The notes under the pieces are model-generated. The model saw nothing but the letters and a program-made list of their open reading frames with translations, was not told the DNA's origin and did no database searches. Positions 15,960 to 24,110 of a DNA stretch of 64,000 nt are shown here, piece by piece; position 1 is the stretch's first letter; every line of letters starts with the position of its first letter. Location: assembly GCF_009688945.1 (NCBI RefSeq), contig NZ_AP021874.1:4588001-4652000 (forward strand). Reading direction: 5' to 3'. Both the position numbers and the translations under genes were made by a program. Source of the stretch: Desulfosarcina alkanivorans (GTDB lineage: Bacteria; Desulfobacterota; Desulfobacteria; Desulfobacterales; Desulfosarcinaceae).

Positions 15960-16292
15960 ATGGCTGCAATTGGGCGATTAACTCAGAAAAATTTTGAGCA
16001 GTCGATCCTGCACGGCGTGACGCTGGTGGATTTTGATGCACCGTGGTGCAAGCCGTGCCGTGCTCAGCAACCGATCATCGAGGCATTGAAAAAAAACTAC
16101 CGGGGTAAAGCAGCGGTCAAGAAGATAAACATCGACGAAAACCGGGACATCGCCTTTCATCTGGGTATCCAGAGCATCCCGACCATCATCATCTATAAAA
16201 ACGGCAGAGAAATAAACCGCTTCATCGGACTTCAAACAACGGAAACGCTTAAAAACGCGCTGCGACACGTGATCAATCAGGCGACATGGTAG
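15960..16292 (+). CDS. Thioredoxin-family protein
   Basis: This 110-residue protein has the thioredoxin fold: VTLVDFDAPWCKPCRAQQP with the active-site CKPC (about residues 29-32), INIDENRDIAFHLGIQSIPTIIIYKNG with the cis-proline after SI, and a C-terminal helix. Residues between the cysteines are KP rather than the common GP, which changes the redox potential and suits a specialised partner. There is no signal peptide, so it is cytoplasmic. It starts after CCAGGAGAAG and is followed 23 bp later by a RACo-like gene. A role in reducing protein or low-molecular-weight disulfides is likely; the partner is unknown. Confidence 0.9.
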   Translation: MAAIGRLTQKNFEQSILHGVTLVDFDAPWCKPCRAQQPIIEALKKNYRGKAAVKKINIDENRDIAFHLGIQSIPTIIIYKNGREINRFIGLQTTETLKNALRHVINQATW

Positions 16293-16315
16293 CCGACACG
16301 AAGGAGAGATCAGCA

Positions 16316-16972
16316 ATGGGAACGTGCATCAACCACCCGGATCGGGAAACCCCCTACCTCTGTATGAAGCATCAGATATACTTGTGTGAGGACTGTCTGG
16401 AATGCCGGGACCCGAAGATCTATTGCAAGCACCGATCGGCCTGCCCCATCTGGTTCATGGGCAAGCGAAACCAGGACGGGGATGCCGAAGACAAACCGGC
16501 GGCGGCCGCAGCCACCCGAACCATCACGTTTCTGCCAGGCGGCCGGACGGCTTCGGTCGCCGAGGGCAGCACCCTGCTGGGGGAAGCCGGCATGGCCTTC
16601 TCCATGGTGGACCGCATCATCATCAGCGGCGGCTTCGGCCAGTATCTCGACATCGAAAAAGCGGTGACCATCGGCCTGCTTCCCGACATCGACCGCGCCA
16701 AATTCTCCTACATGGGCAACAGCTCCATCGCGGGCGCCTACATGGCCCTGCTGTCCAGCCGGTACCGTCAGGAGGCCCGGGAGATCTGCAGCGGCATGAC
16801 CTATATCGACTTTTCCAGCGCCCCCCGGTACATGGACGCATTCACCTCGGCCCTGTTTCTGCCCCATACAGACCTGGAAGCCTTTCCCAACGTATCCAGT
16901 GTCCGTCCTGAAACGAGGGCTTTTGGTCGAGATCAAGGCGTACGAAAAATTTTACCGGAGGCATATCGTTGA
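16316..16972 (+). CDS. Internally deleted RACo-like (DUF4445) protein with Cys/His-rich N-terminus
   Basis: This 218-residue product joins three pieces. Residues 1-50 are a Cys/His-rich zinc-type module (CINHPDRETPYLCMKHQIYLC with CEDCLEC and CKHRSACP). Residues about 73-95 match only the first strand of a RACo 2Fe-2S domain (ITFLPGGRTASVAEGSTLL). Residues about 98-200 match the extreme C-terminus of the RACo actin-like ATPase (RIIISGGFGQYLDIEKAVTIGLLPD, YMGNSSIAGAYMALL, FLPHTDLEAFP). Full-length RACo proteins reactivate corrinoid proteins and are usually above 550 residues; the cluster cysteines and most of the ATPase are absent here. The last 20 codons come from an inverted-repeat element. 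It is either a degraded gene or an unusual minimal protein. Confidence 0.65.
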   Translation: MGTCINHPDRETPYLCMKHQIYLCEDCLECRDPKIYCKHRSACPIWFMGKRNQDGDAEDKPAAAAATRTITFLPGGRTASVAEGSTLLGEAGMAFSMVDRIIISGGFGQYLDIEKAVTIGLLPDIDRAKFSYMGNSSIAGAYMALLSSRYRQEAREICSGMTYIDFSSAPRYMDAFTSALFLPHTDLEAFPNVSSVRPETRAFGRDQGVRKILPEAYR

Positions 16973-17020
16973 GATTCCGAGGATAAAATTTTTCGCACAA
17001 CGCAGAGATCGGGCAAAATA
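16917..17020. repeat. Imperfect long inverted repeat (palindromic element)
   Basis: The left arm at 16921-16956 and the right arm at 16981-17020 are imperfect reverse complements sharing the exact core CGAAAAATTTTA, with a loop of about 24 nt between them. The arms contain GGTCGAGATC and its counterpart GAGATCGGGC. It overlaps the last 20 codons and the stop of the RACo-like gene and ends 20 bp before the convergent permease stop. It resembles miniature palindromic repeats of the REP/MITE kind; no second copy was seen in this window. Confidence 0.6.
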
Positions 17021-17038
17021 ATCATTTATGGATGGACA

Positions 17039-17869
17039 CTATTTAATGCCGGCATACATGAACGACTGAACGAACTGGCGCTGAAAAAGAAGAAAGGCGA
17101 CCAGCAGCGGAGCCACGGAAAGCAGGGTGGCCGCCGAGATGACCGACCAGTTCACCCCGGATTCGGGTGCACCGAAAATTCCCAGGCCGACGGTCAGCGG
17201 ACGGGTTTCCACCGAATTGGTCACGATGAGGGGCCAGAGGAAATTATTCCAGTGGTGGCTGATGGACACCAGCGCATAGGCCAGGTAGGTGGGGCGCGCC
17301 AGGGGCACATATACCCGCCACAGGACCCCCATGGTCCCGCATCCTTCCAGGCGGGCGGCCTCTTCCAGTTCCTTGGGTGTGGATTTGAAGGCCTGCCGCA
17401 GGAGAAAAATCCCGAAGGCACTGGCCATGTATGGCAGGCCGATGCCAAGGATCGTATCCACCAGGCTGAACCGGGCCAGGGTGCTGTAATTTTCGACGAT
17501 GAGTATTTCCGGTGTGATCATCAGCTGGACCAGTACGAGGGCAAAGGCGATGGTGTGGCCGCGGAACTGATAGCGGGCAAAGGCATAGGCCGCCAGGGTG
17601 CACAACACCAGCTGGGCAACCAGAATCGTGCTGACCAGAACAAAGGTGTTCAGGGCGTAGCGGGGGAACGGCGCCTGGGAGAGCGCTTCCCGGAAATTGT
17701 CCAGCGTCAGCGGGGCCAGCAGATCAAAATTGACGGCATACTCCCCGGGATGAAAGGCGGCCCAGAAAGCGTATACCAGGGGCGAAATCCAAAGGGCCGC
17801 CAGCAGCCATGCAGCACCGGTTTCCAGTGTCGCGTTGAACACCTGAGAAAATGATCGTGAACGGTTCAT
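17039..17869 (-). CDS. ABC sugar/glycerol-phosphate-type transporter permease (UgpE/MalG family)
   Basis: This 276-residue inner-membrane permease has six predicted membrane segments and the conserved EAA loop near KSTPKELEEAARLEGCGTMGVLWRVYVPLARP (about residues 175-207), through which the ATPase acts. Family resemblance is to UgpE/MalG, the second permease of carbohydrate-uptake ABC importers. It ends the five-gene operon deoR-type regulator, ATPase, binding protein, permease, permease, and overlaps the upstream permease by 4 bp. The substrate cannot be fixed from sequence; glycerol-3-phosphate or an oligosaccharide is likely. Confidence 0.88.
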   Translation of the reverse strand: MNRSRSFSQVFNATLETGAAWLLAALWISPLVYAFWAAFHPGEYAVNFDLLAPLTLDNFREALSQAPFPRYALNTFVLVSTILVAQLVLCTLAAYAFARYQFRGHTIAFALVLVQLMITPEILIVENYSTLARFSLVDTILGIGLPYMASAFGIFLLRQAFKSTPKELEEAARLEGCGTMGVLWRVYVPLARPTYLAYALVSISHHWNNFLWPLIVTNSVETRPLTVGLGIFGAPESGVNWSVISAATLLSVAPLLVAFLLFQRQFVQSFMYAGIK

Positions 17870-18744
17870 CGATAGTGCACCCGTTTGTCCAGCACGAAAA
17901 ATTGCAGCAACGCCATAATCGCCAGGATAATCAGCAGCACCACCGTCAGCGCGGCGGCGAAATGCGTTTCAAAATAGGAAAAAGCGGTTTCAAAGATATA
18001 GTAGAGCAGCAGGTTGCTGGCATTGTCCGGCCCGCCCTTGGTGAGCACGAACAGGTGGTCCACCAGCTTGAACGAGTTGAGCACCGCATTGATCAGCACG
18101 AACAGGGTGGTGGGCATGAGCAGTGGAAACATCACCCGGCGGAAGTAATACCACCGCGAAGCCCCTTCCAGCTGCGCGGCCTCTTCGAGTTCCGGCGGTA
18201 TGTTCTGCATGGCCGCCAGATAAAAAATCATGAAAAACCCCGCCTCTTTCCAGATCGTCATCACCATGATGGCCGGCAGCACCGTGTTCGGGTCCCCGAG
18301 CCAGTTGTGGCCGGAAAAACCGAACCCGCTCGCAATTTGATCGATCAGCCCGATATCCGGCGTATAAAAAAACAACCAGATGTTGGCGACGGCGATCATC
18401 GGCAAAATGGTCGGCGTGAAGTAGGCCATCCGCACCAGTGACCGCCCTGCGATGGAGCGGTTCACAAACAGCGCCATGACAATGGCCAGGGCGATGGAGG
18501 TGGGAATGGTGCCCAGGGCAAACCAGGCGTTGTTGGCCAGCACTTTCCAGAAAATGGGGTCGTCCAGCATGCGCTGATAATTCAGCGCCCCCACAAAGCG
18601 GGAGGGGCGAATCGCCGTCCCCTTGGAAAAAAGGCTGTCGATCACCGTCGCCACGGTGGGATAGTGGGTGAAAGCGATCAGCAGAATCGCGGCGGGCATT
18701 AACAGGAGCCAGCCCTGAACGTGTCTTGACGCGTTTGTTCGCAT
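17866..18744 (-). CDS. ABC sugar/glycerol-phosphate-type transporter permease (UgpA/MalF family)
   Basis: A 292-residue integral membrane protein with a UgpA-like layout and the EAA motif NIPPELEEAAQLEGASRWYYFRRVMFPLLMP. The ATG at 18744 is preferred over the frame's upper limit at 18891 because the earlier part (RARPEPEPYPFGIETGKEK) is non-homologous and GGAAG lies just upstream of 18744. It forms the heteromeric channel with the downstream UgpE-like subunit (4-bp overlap). A 232-bp gap separates it from the binding-protein gene. Confidence 0.87.
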   Translation of the reverse strand: MRTNASRHVQGWLLLMPAAILLIAFTHYPTVATVIDSLFSKGTAIRPSRFVGALNYQRMLDDPIFWKVLANNAWFALGTIPTSIALAIVMALFVNRSIAGRSLVRMAYFTPTILPMIAVANIWLFFYTPDIGLIDQIASGFGFSGHNWLGDPNTVLPAIMVMTIWKEAGFFMIFYLAAMQNIPPELEEAAQLEGASRWYYFRRVMFPLLMPTTLFVLINAVLNSFKLVDHLFVLTKGGPDNASNLLLYYIFETAFSYFETHFAAALTVVLLIILAIMALLQFFVLDKRVHYR

Positions 18745-18976
18745 TTGCTTCCGGTGGGTTGATAACGTTAACGAGCGGCGGGCAATCGAACAGCCCGTCC
18801 GCCCGTTGTCGTCTATTTTTTCCTTACCGGTCTCTATTCCGAAAGGGTAAGGTTCCGGTTCAGGCCGAGCCCGCAACGCGTATGAACCCACAGGCGTGGC
18901 AGCGCCACGTCGAGGATGTCAAAGGCGTGAGAACGAAGGCCTGGGCCGGCAGATGCCCTTTCCGGGTGGAGACGAA

Positions 18977-20254
18977 TCAGCGGTACTGCTTTAAAAGCCG
19001 ATCGGCCTGAGACTGGGCTTCCCCCAGCGCCGCCCGGGGCGTCTTGGAACCGGTCAGCGCGGCCTGGATGGCATCATCCAGCCCCTTGCGCACACGGCCG
19101 GTCTGATACGTGGACAGCTCGGCGGTGGCATACTCGAGCTGATCCCGGGCCACGGCAGCATAGGGGAAGTCCTTGACATAGTCCTTGAGCTTGGGGGTCT
19201 GGTAAGCCGCCGGGCTGACCCCCATGTAGCCGGTCTTCATGGACCATTCGGCGGAGCTTTCCGGGCTGGTCATGAACTTGATCAGCCGCATGGCCGCCTT
19301 GCGTTCCGCCGGGCTGGTTTTCTTGAAAATATAGAAATTGCCGCCGCCGGTGGGGGTGCCCCTGCGCTTGCTGGCCGGCAGCATGGCCACGCCGAAATCA
19401 AACTTGGCATTCTTTTTAACGGCCGTCAGGTTGCCGGTGGAGTGCCACATGATGGCGGTTTTTCCTTCAAGAAAATTCTGTCTCAGGGTTCCCCACTCGA
19501 TGGTTCCTTTGGGCATGATCCGGTGCGTCTCTCCCAGGTCCTTCCAGAATTGCAGTGCTTCGACCACGGCCGGGTGATCAAAGTAGGTCGTGTCGCCGTT
19601 TCCGCTCATCAGTACCTGGCCGTTCTGCATGGTCAGCGCACCGAACATCCAGTAGGGATATCCCGTGGAAGGAATCATGGCGCCCCACTGCGAACCGTCC
19701 GCTTTGGTGAGCTTTTTTCCCACGGAGACCAATTCCTCCCAGGTTGCCGGCGGCGCTTCCGGGTCCAGTCCCGCAGCGCGGAATGCGTCTTTGTTGTAGT
19801 ACATGACGATGGTGGATCGCTGAAAAGGAATGCCCCATGTCTTGCCGGCAGTGCGTCCGTTCTCCATGAGGGTCGGATAAAACGAGTCCAGCCAGGCCTT
19901 TTCCTCCGCCGTCTCCACCACGTCGTCGAAGGCAACGATGGCATCCTGCTCGATGAGTTCATAGATGTCGATGGAAAACATCACGGACAACTGGGCCGGC
20001 TGCCCGCTCCTCAGGGCAGCCAGGGCCTTGATGCGCGCATCGTTGTAGTTGCCCGCATAGATGGCCTTGACCTTGACATCCGGGTTTTGCCTCATGAAAT
20101 CGTCGACGATCCCGTCGACGACCTTGGTCAACGGTCCGCCAACGGCCACCGGATAATACATGGTCAGGTCCGTGGCGGAACCTGCCGAGACGGACACGAT
20201 CAACAATGCCGTCGCCATCAGCCCAATGAAAAGCCATTTCATTCCTTTAAACAT
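18977..20254 (-). CDS. ABC transporter extracellular solute-binding protein (UgpB-like)
   Basis: A 425-residue periplasmic binding protein with a signal peptide (MKWLFIGLMATALLIVSVSAGSA) and a family 1 solute-binding fold typical of carbohydrate and glycerol-3-phosphate importers: TWGIPFQRSTIVMYYNKDAFRAAGLDP, FLEGKTAIMWHSTGN, KTSPAERKAAMRLIKFM. The start at 20254 follows AGGAGGTGAACC. Its aromatic ligand-facing regions (YPYWMFGALTMQNG) fit glycerol-3-phosphate-type binders, but the ligand is not certain. Confidence 0.88.
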   Translation of the reverse strand: MFKGMKWLFIGLMATALLIVSVSAGSATDLTMYYPVAVGGPLTKVVDGIVDDFMRQNPDVKVKAIYAGNYNDARIKALAALRSGQPAQLSVMFSIDIYELIEQDAIVAFDDVVETAEEKAWLDSFYPTLMENGRTAGKTWGIPFQRSTIVMYYNKDAFRAAGLDPEAPPATWEELVSVGKKLTKADGSQWGAMIPSTGYPYWMFGALTMQNGQVLMSGNGDTTYFDHPAVVEALQFWKDLGETHRIMPKGTIEWGTLRQNFLEGKTAIMWHSTGNLTAVKKNAKFDFGVAMLPASKRRGTPTGGGNFYIFKKTSPAERKAAMRLIKFMTSPESSAEWSMKTGYMGVSPAAYQTPKLKDYVKDFPYAAVARDQLEYATAELSTYQTGRVRKGLDDAIQAALTGSKTPRAALGEAQSQADRLLKQYR

Positions 20255-20325
20255 GGTTCACCTCCTCTTTTTGGGTCGGGTTCGATGGGTCGTCCGCCGG
20301 AAAAGGCGGACGGGATTGCAGTCGA

Positions 20326-21387
20326 TCAGGACACGGCCCGATCCGGAGCTCCGATTCGAAGGCCATCGGCGCCAAAGCGATGAACCGCCTTTTCAGGCCA
20401 GCTGACATGTACCCGGTCACCGGGCTGATAACGGAGTCGTCCGTCGGTCTTGGCAAACAGGGTCTGCTGGCCATGCGTCATCCGCAGCACCGTTTCGGCA
20501 CCCAGGTAATCGGCCGCAGAAATCCTGACCGGCAGGCCTGCCGTCCCCACCTGCACATGTTCGGGCCTCACGCCGACGAAGCCCTCGGAAAGGTGTTCTT
20601 CGGTCAGGGCTCCGCCGCATGCATCGGCCAGTGCGGATCGTTTTTCGATCAAATCGATTTCAAGCAGGTTCATGGGCGGCGAGCCCATGAACTGGGCGGC
20701 AAACGTGGTCCGCGGACGTTCGTACAGATCGTGGGGGCGTCCGGTCTGCACGATGCGGCCATTTTTTATCAGCACCACCTGGTCGGCCATGGTCATGGCC
20801 TCCACCTGATCGTGGGTGACGTAAACCATGGTGAGGCCCAGCTTCTGCTGCAGGCTGCGGATGTCGTCACGCATTTCTGCCCGGAGCTTGGCGTCCAAGT
20901 TGGACAGCGGCTCGTCCATGAGGCAGACCCGACGCCGTGAGACGATGGAGCGTGCCAGGGCCACCCGCTGTCGCTGCCCGCCTGAAAGCTGGGCCGGCTT
21001 GCGGCCGAGCAGGTCTTCCAGGCCCACCATCCGGGCGGCGTCCTCGAGGCGGGAGCGTCGGTCCGCAGGGGAGATGCCGCGAACCTTGAGCCCGAAAAGG
21101 ATGTTTTCACGGACAGTGAGATGGGGAAACAGGGCATAGGACTGAAAAACCATGGAGACACCACGTTTGGCAGCATCCATGCCGGTCACCTCGTTTCCTC
21201 CGATGGAGATGGCCCCCGAGGAAACATTTTCCAGGCCGGCGATCAGACGCAGGATGGTGGACTTGCCGCATCCGGAAGGCCCCAGCAGCACGGTCAGGCT
21301 GCCTTCGGCAACGGAAAAGGAAACCCGGTCAACAGCAACGACCGCTCCCCACTGCTTGACCAGTTCACGGATCTCAATGCGGCTCAT
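20326..21387 (-). CDS. ABC transporter ATP-binding protein (UgpC/MalK family)
   Basis: A 353-residue ATPase with Walker A LLGPSGCGKSTILRLIAG, Q-loop MVFQSYALFPHLTV, signature QLSGGQRQRVALARS, Walker B VCLMDEPLSNLDA and H-loop VYVTHDQVEAM. A C-terminal TOBE/regulatory region (about 240-350, VGVRPEHVQVG) is typical of UgpC/MalK ATPases. Its start overlaps the end of the regulator gene by 4 bp, and the binding-protein gene follows after 71 bp. Confidence 0.92.
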   Translation of the reverse strand: MSRIEIRELVKQWGAVVAVDRVSFSVAEGSLTVLLGPSGCGKSTILRLIAGLENVSSGAISIGGNEVTGMDAAKRGVSMVFQSYALFPHLTVRENILFGLKVRGISPADRRSRLEDAARMVGLEDLLGRKPAQLSGGQRQRVALARSIVSRRRVCLMDEPLSNLDAKLRAEMRDDIRSLQQKLGLTMVYVTHDQVEAMTMADQVVLIKNGRIVQTGRPHDLYERPRTTFAAQFMGSPPMNLLEIDLIEKRSALADACGGALTEEHLSEGFVGVRPEHVQVGTAGLPVRISAADYLGAETVLRMTHGQQTLFAKTDGRLRYQPGDRVHVSWPEKAVHRFGADGLRIGAPDRAVS

Positions 21388-22160
21388 GGGGATGCGTCTC
21401 CTTTACACACAATCAGTTGGGTGCCGGACAGATCGATCATGTCACGGATGGACGCCGGCGGCGTCCGGTCGCAGAATATGGCGGTGGCCTCGTCAATTTT
21501 TCCGCCGCGCACATGGGCGGCGCGGCCAAACTTGGTATAGTCAAGCACAAGATAAGCCCGGCGGCTGTTTTCCCGGATCATCTGTCTGGCCCGCACCTCT
21601 TCTTCGTAAAAATCCAGCAGGGTACCGTCGTCATCAACCCCGGCCGCACCGTATATGCCGATGTCCAGCTTGTAGGCGCTGAACAGGGTTTCCATGCCCG
21701 CGCCGATCACATCCCGATCCTCATTGCGTATTCGCCCGCCGGCCACAGTGACCTCGAAGGTCGGGTTGGTGCAGGCCAGCACGGCGATGTTCAGATTGTT
21801 GGTAAAAATCCGCAACTGCTGATGGTTTAAAAGCGCTTTGGATACGATTTCCGGCGTGGTGCCAATGCCGAAGGCCAGGGAAACGCCGTTGGGCACGTGA
21901 CGGGCCACTTCACGGGCAATGGTCTGCTTGGACTCGATATTAAGAATCTGCCGCCACGCATAGGCAACATTGCCGGGAGTGTTCATCTGTTGAACGCCCC
22001 CGTGCACGCGCCGGGCAAGCCCTCGCTCGCACAACACGGACAAATCTCGGCGAATGGTCTGGGTGCTCACCCGGAAGCGACGGGCAAGGTCGTCCACGCG
22101 GACCACCTCCTGCTGGCGGACCATTTCGGCAATCTGCGCCTGGCGTTCGGAAAGCAGCAT
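21384..22160 (-). CDS. DeoR-family transcriptional regulator
   Basis: A 258-residue repressor-type protein with an N-terminal HTH (VVRVDDLARRFRVSTQTIRRDLSVLCERGLARRVHGG, residues about 18-54) and a C-terminal DeoR sensor domain that usually binds a phosphorylated sugar (FGIGTTPEIVSKALL, IGIYGAAGVDDDGTLLDF). It heads the Ugp-type operon and probably controls it in response to an uptake product. Two copies of a TTCATTTGAAAG-type palindrome lie upstream at 22186-22197 and 22287-22298 and are its likely operators. Confidence 0.9.
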   Translation of the reverse strand: MLLSERQAQIAEMVRQQEVVRVDDLARRFRVSTQTIRRDLSVLCERGLARRVHGGVQQMNTPGNVAYAWRQILNIESKQTIAREVARHVPNGVSLAFGIGTTPEIVSKALLNHQQLRIFTNNLNIAVLACTNPTFEVTVAGGRIRNEDRDVIGAGMETLFSAYKLDIGIYGAAGVDDDGTLLDFYEEEVRARQMIRENSRRAYLVLDYTKFGRAAHVRGGKIDEATAIFCDRTPPASIRDMIDLSGTQLIVCKGDASP

Positions 22161-22185
22161 AACTGGTGTCGGCTAATGATTGGCG

Positions 22186-22298
22186 TTCATTTGAAAGTCG
22201 TTTTATCTTAGAACACGATTGCACCCTCAATCAAACGAATTTTGCACTGTTTGAGTTTCATTAGGAACTTGTTTTTTTTCAATTCGCTTTCAAATGAA
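22186..22298. promoter_or_regulatory. Pair of inverted DeoR-type operators
   Basis: TTCATTTGAAAG (22186-22197) and its exact reverse complement CTTTCAAATGAA (22287-22298) lie 101 bp apart upstream of the DeoR gene. Each is itself palindromic around TTTCA-N2-TGAAA. A looping repressor with autoregulation is inferred. The remainder of 22161-22480 is an AT-rich promoter zone plus an imperfect hairpin at 22399-22434; no gene is seen there. Confidence 0.5.
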
Positions 22299-22480
22299 AT
22301 TGCCTGGGCATTTTTTCTGAGCACCCGTAAAGCAACATCGAAAGAACGCAGGCGTAAAACCGAGGCGTGACAGCTGACGAGGCCGGCAACGGAGAGGGAA
22401 ACATGACCGGGTTTTCCCGAGGCCGGCCATGTTTCTGAATGAAAAAGCCCCCGTGGAGGACGACAGCGGAGGGACTGTGT

Positions 22481-23866
22481 TCACGTCGAGACCAGGGGAA
22501 ACCCGGCATTGGACCAGGCAAACACGCCGCCGGCCAGGGATTTGACACGTTTGTAACCCGCCTGGCGCAGAATGCTGGCGGCAATATTGGATCGATAGCC
22601 GCTGCCGCATTGCAGGACCAGTTCTTCATCCTTGTCGGCCTTGGGGAAATGATCGGCGAGAATCTCGGACAGCGGCAAATGCTCGGCCCACTTGATTCGA
22701 CTGGCCTCCCATTCGGCCGGCGTGCGCACATCGATGACGCGCAGGCCGCTCTTTTCCAGGCGTGCGGCCAGCTGATGGGGAGAAATCTGCTCCAGTTGAT
22801 CGACAGCCCGCCCGCTCATCAGCCAGGCCATGATCCCGCCGGAGAGATAGCCGAAGATCAGATCGTATCCGATGCGATGCAGCTCGGTGACCATGCGGTC
22901 GTAATCCTCCCGGTCATCCACCACCAGGAGCAGTTCCGATTTGGGGTCCACCACCATGCCGACCCAGTTGGCCAGCTGTTTTTCGAACCCGATGTTGATG
23001 CTGCCGGGAATGTGGAAGCCGCCGAAGGCGGCGGAGTCCCGTGCGTCGATGATGACAGCGCCGTCGGCGACCATCTCTTCGAACTGCTTGGGCGTCAGGC
23101 TCTTGTCCATGGGGCAGGCGTCCAGGGTGGCCGCGCCCTCGAGGTTGGTCCGGATAATGTGCGAAAAACTTTTCGGCCGTACCGGAAACGCCGACATCAC
23201 CTCTTTCTTGAATGCCTCGAAGGTGTCGAACCGCAGCATGGGGTTGGCCCGCCGCTCGTATCCGAGGGTGGAGCTCTTCTTGGCGCTCATGCCCCGCCCG
23301 CACAGCGATCCTTCGCCATGGGCGGGAAAAACCTCCAGATGGTCGGGGTAGTCGGCCAGTTTGACGTAGAGGCTGTTGTACAGATTCTCGACCTGTTCAT
23401 CGAGAATTTCCGCACCGGGCAGGTCGGGCCGGCCGATGTCGCCGACGAAGAGCAGGTCGCCGGTAAGCAACATTTCCGGCTCCTCGGAGCGCGCCTTGTC
23501 GGTCACCAGCAGGGAGACGGCGTTGGGGGTGTGCCCCGGCGTATGCAGGACTTCAATCCTGGCGGCGCCGAGTTCGAAGACGTCCCCCTCCTTGAGATCC
23601 TTGTGTTTGTATTCGACCGGTGCGCTTTCGTGAATGTAAATGTCCGCGCCCGTGGCCAGGCGCAGCTCCTGATCCCCGCTCACATGATCGGCATGCACAT
23701 GGGTGTTGATGACATGGGTGATCCGCATGCCTTCCTCACGGGCAATGGCCAGGTAGTCCTGCACATCCCGTTTGGGGTCGACGACGGCCATGGCTTTGGC
23801 GCGCGGACAGCCGATGACGTAGGAGAGGCAGCCCAGACCCGGTACGGCGATTTGGTTGAAATACAT
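22481..23866 (-). CDS. Persulfide dioxygenase-like MBL-fold protein fused to two rhodanese domains
   Basis: Proteins of this type oxidise or transfer sulfane sulfur from glutathione- or protein-bound persulfide. The 461-residue protein has a metallo-beta-lactamase domain (residues about 1-250) with THVHADHVSG (metal ligands at 56-61), a glyoxalase II-like HTPGHTPNAVSLL and FPAHGEG. A first rhodanese domain (about 260-355) lacks the catalytic Cys (LLLVVDDREDYDRM). A second (about 370-461) has the active loop CGSGYRS with Cys420. ATG 23866 follows GAAAGGAGGT; a frame extension to 24034 was rejected. An O2-dependent dioxygenase in an anaerobe suggests sulfide or oxygen defence, or a pure sulfurtransferase use (inference). 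Confidence 0.88.
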   Translation of the reverse strand: MYFNQIAVPGLGCLSYVIGCPRAKAMAVVDPKRDVQDYLAIAREEGMRITHVINTHVHADHVSGDQELRLATGADIYIHESAPVEYKHKDLKEGDVFELGAARIEVLHTPGHTPNAVSLLVTDKARSEEPEMLLTGDLLFVGDIGRPDLPGAEILDEQVENLYNSLYVKLADYPDHLEVFPAHGEGSLCGRGMSAKKSSTLGYERRANPMLRFDTFEAFKKEVMSAFPVRPKSFSHIIRTNLEGAATLDACPMDKSLTPKQFEEMVADGAVIIDARDSAAFGGFHIPGSINIGFEKQLANWVGMVVDPKSELLLVVDDREDYDRMVTELHRIGYDLIFGYLSGGIMAWLMSGRAVDQLEQISPHQLAARLEKSGLRVIDVRTPAEWEASRIKWAEHLPLSEILADHFPKADKDEELVLQCGSGYRSNIAASILRQAGYKRVKSLAGGVFAWSNAGFPLVST

Positions 23867-24040
23867 TAAGACCTCCTTTCCTGGATGGGTTTGGGCTGCA
23901 CGGATAACAGCGGTATGCCGGGCAGCCCCACCCAAAACTGGTATATACTCGTAATTCTGCCTTACTATAGACTCGCCTTGACACGGATGCAACCCCAGAC
24001 CCCGTCCGGTGGTCCGATGGCCACGATGCCGCAAAAGGTA

Positions 24041-24084
24041 TTCCGCCGCCGCGATGATGGCCTTGCATCATCGCGGCGGCGGAA
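24041..24084 (-). terminator. Hairpin terminator of the Otr operon
   Basis: A perfect 19-bp stem (24041-24059 with 24066-24084), GC-rich with a 6-nt loop, lies 27 bp past the cytochrome stop codon. On the minus strand it is followed by CCTTTT. Confidence 0.6.
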
Positions 24085-24110
24085 GCGGGGGCGTTGAGGC
24101 GGGCGCGGGA

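Noticed and set aside
23867..24034. N-terminal extension of the persulfide dioxygenase frame
   Set aside because: The extension has no family match, while ATG 23866 has a near-perfect ribosome site.
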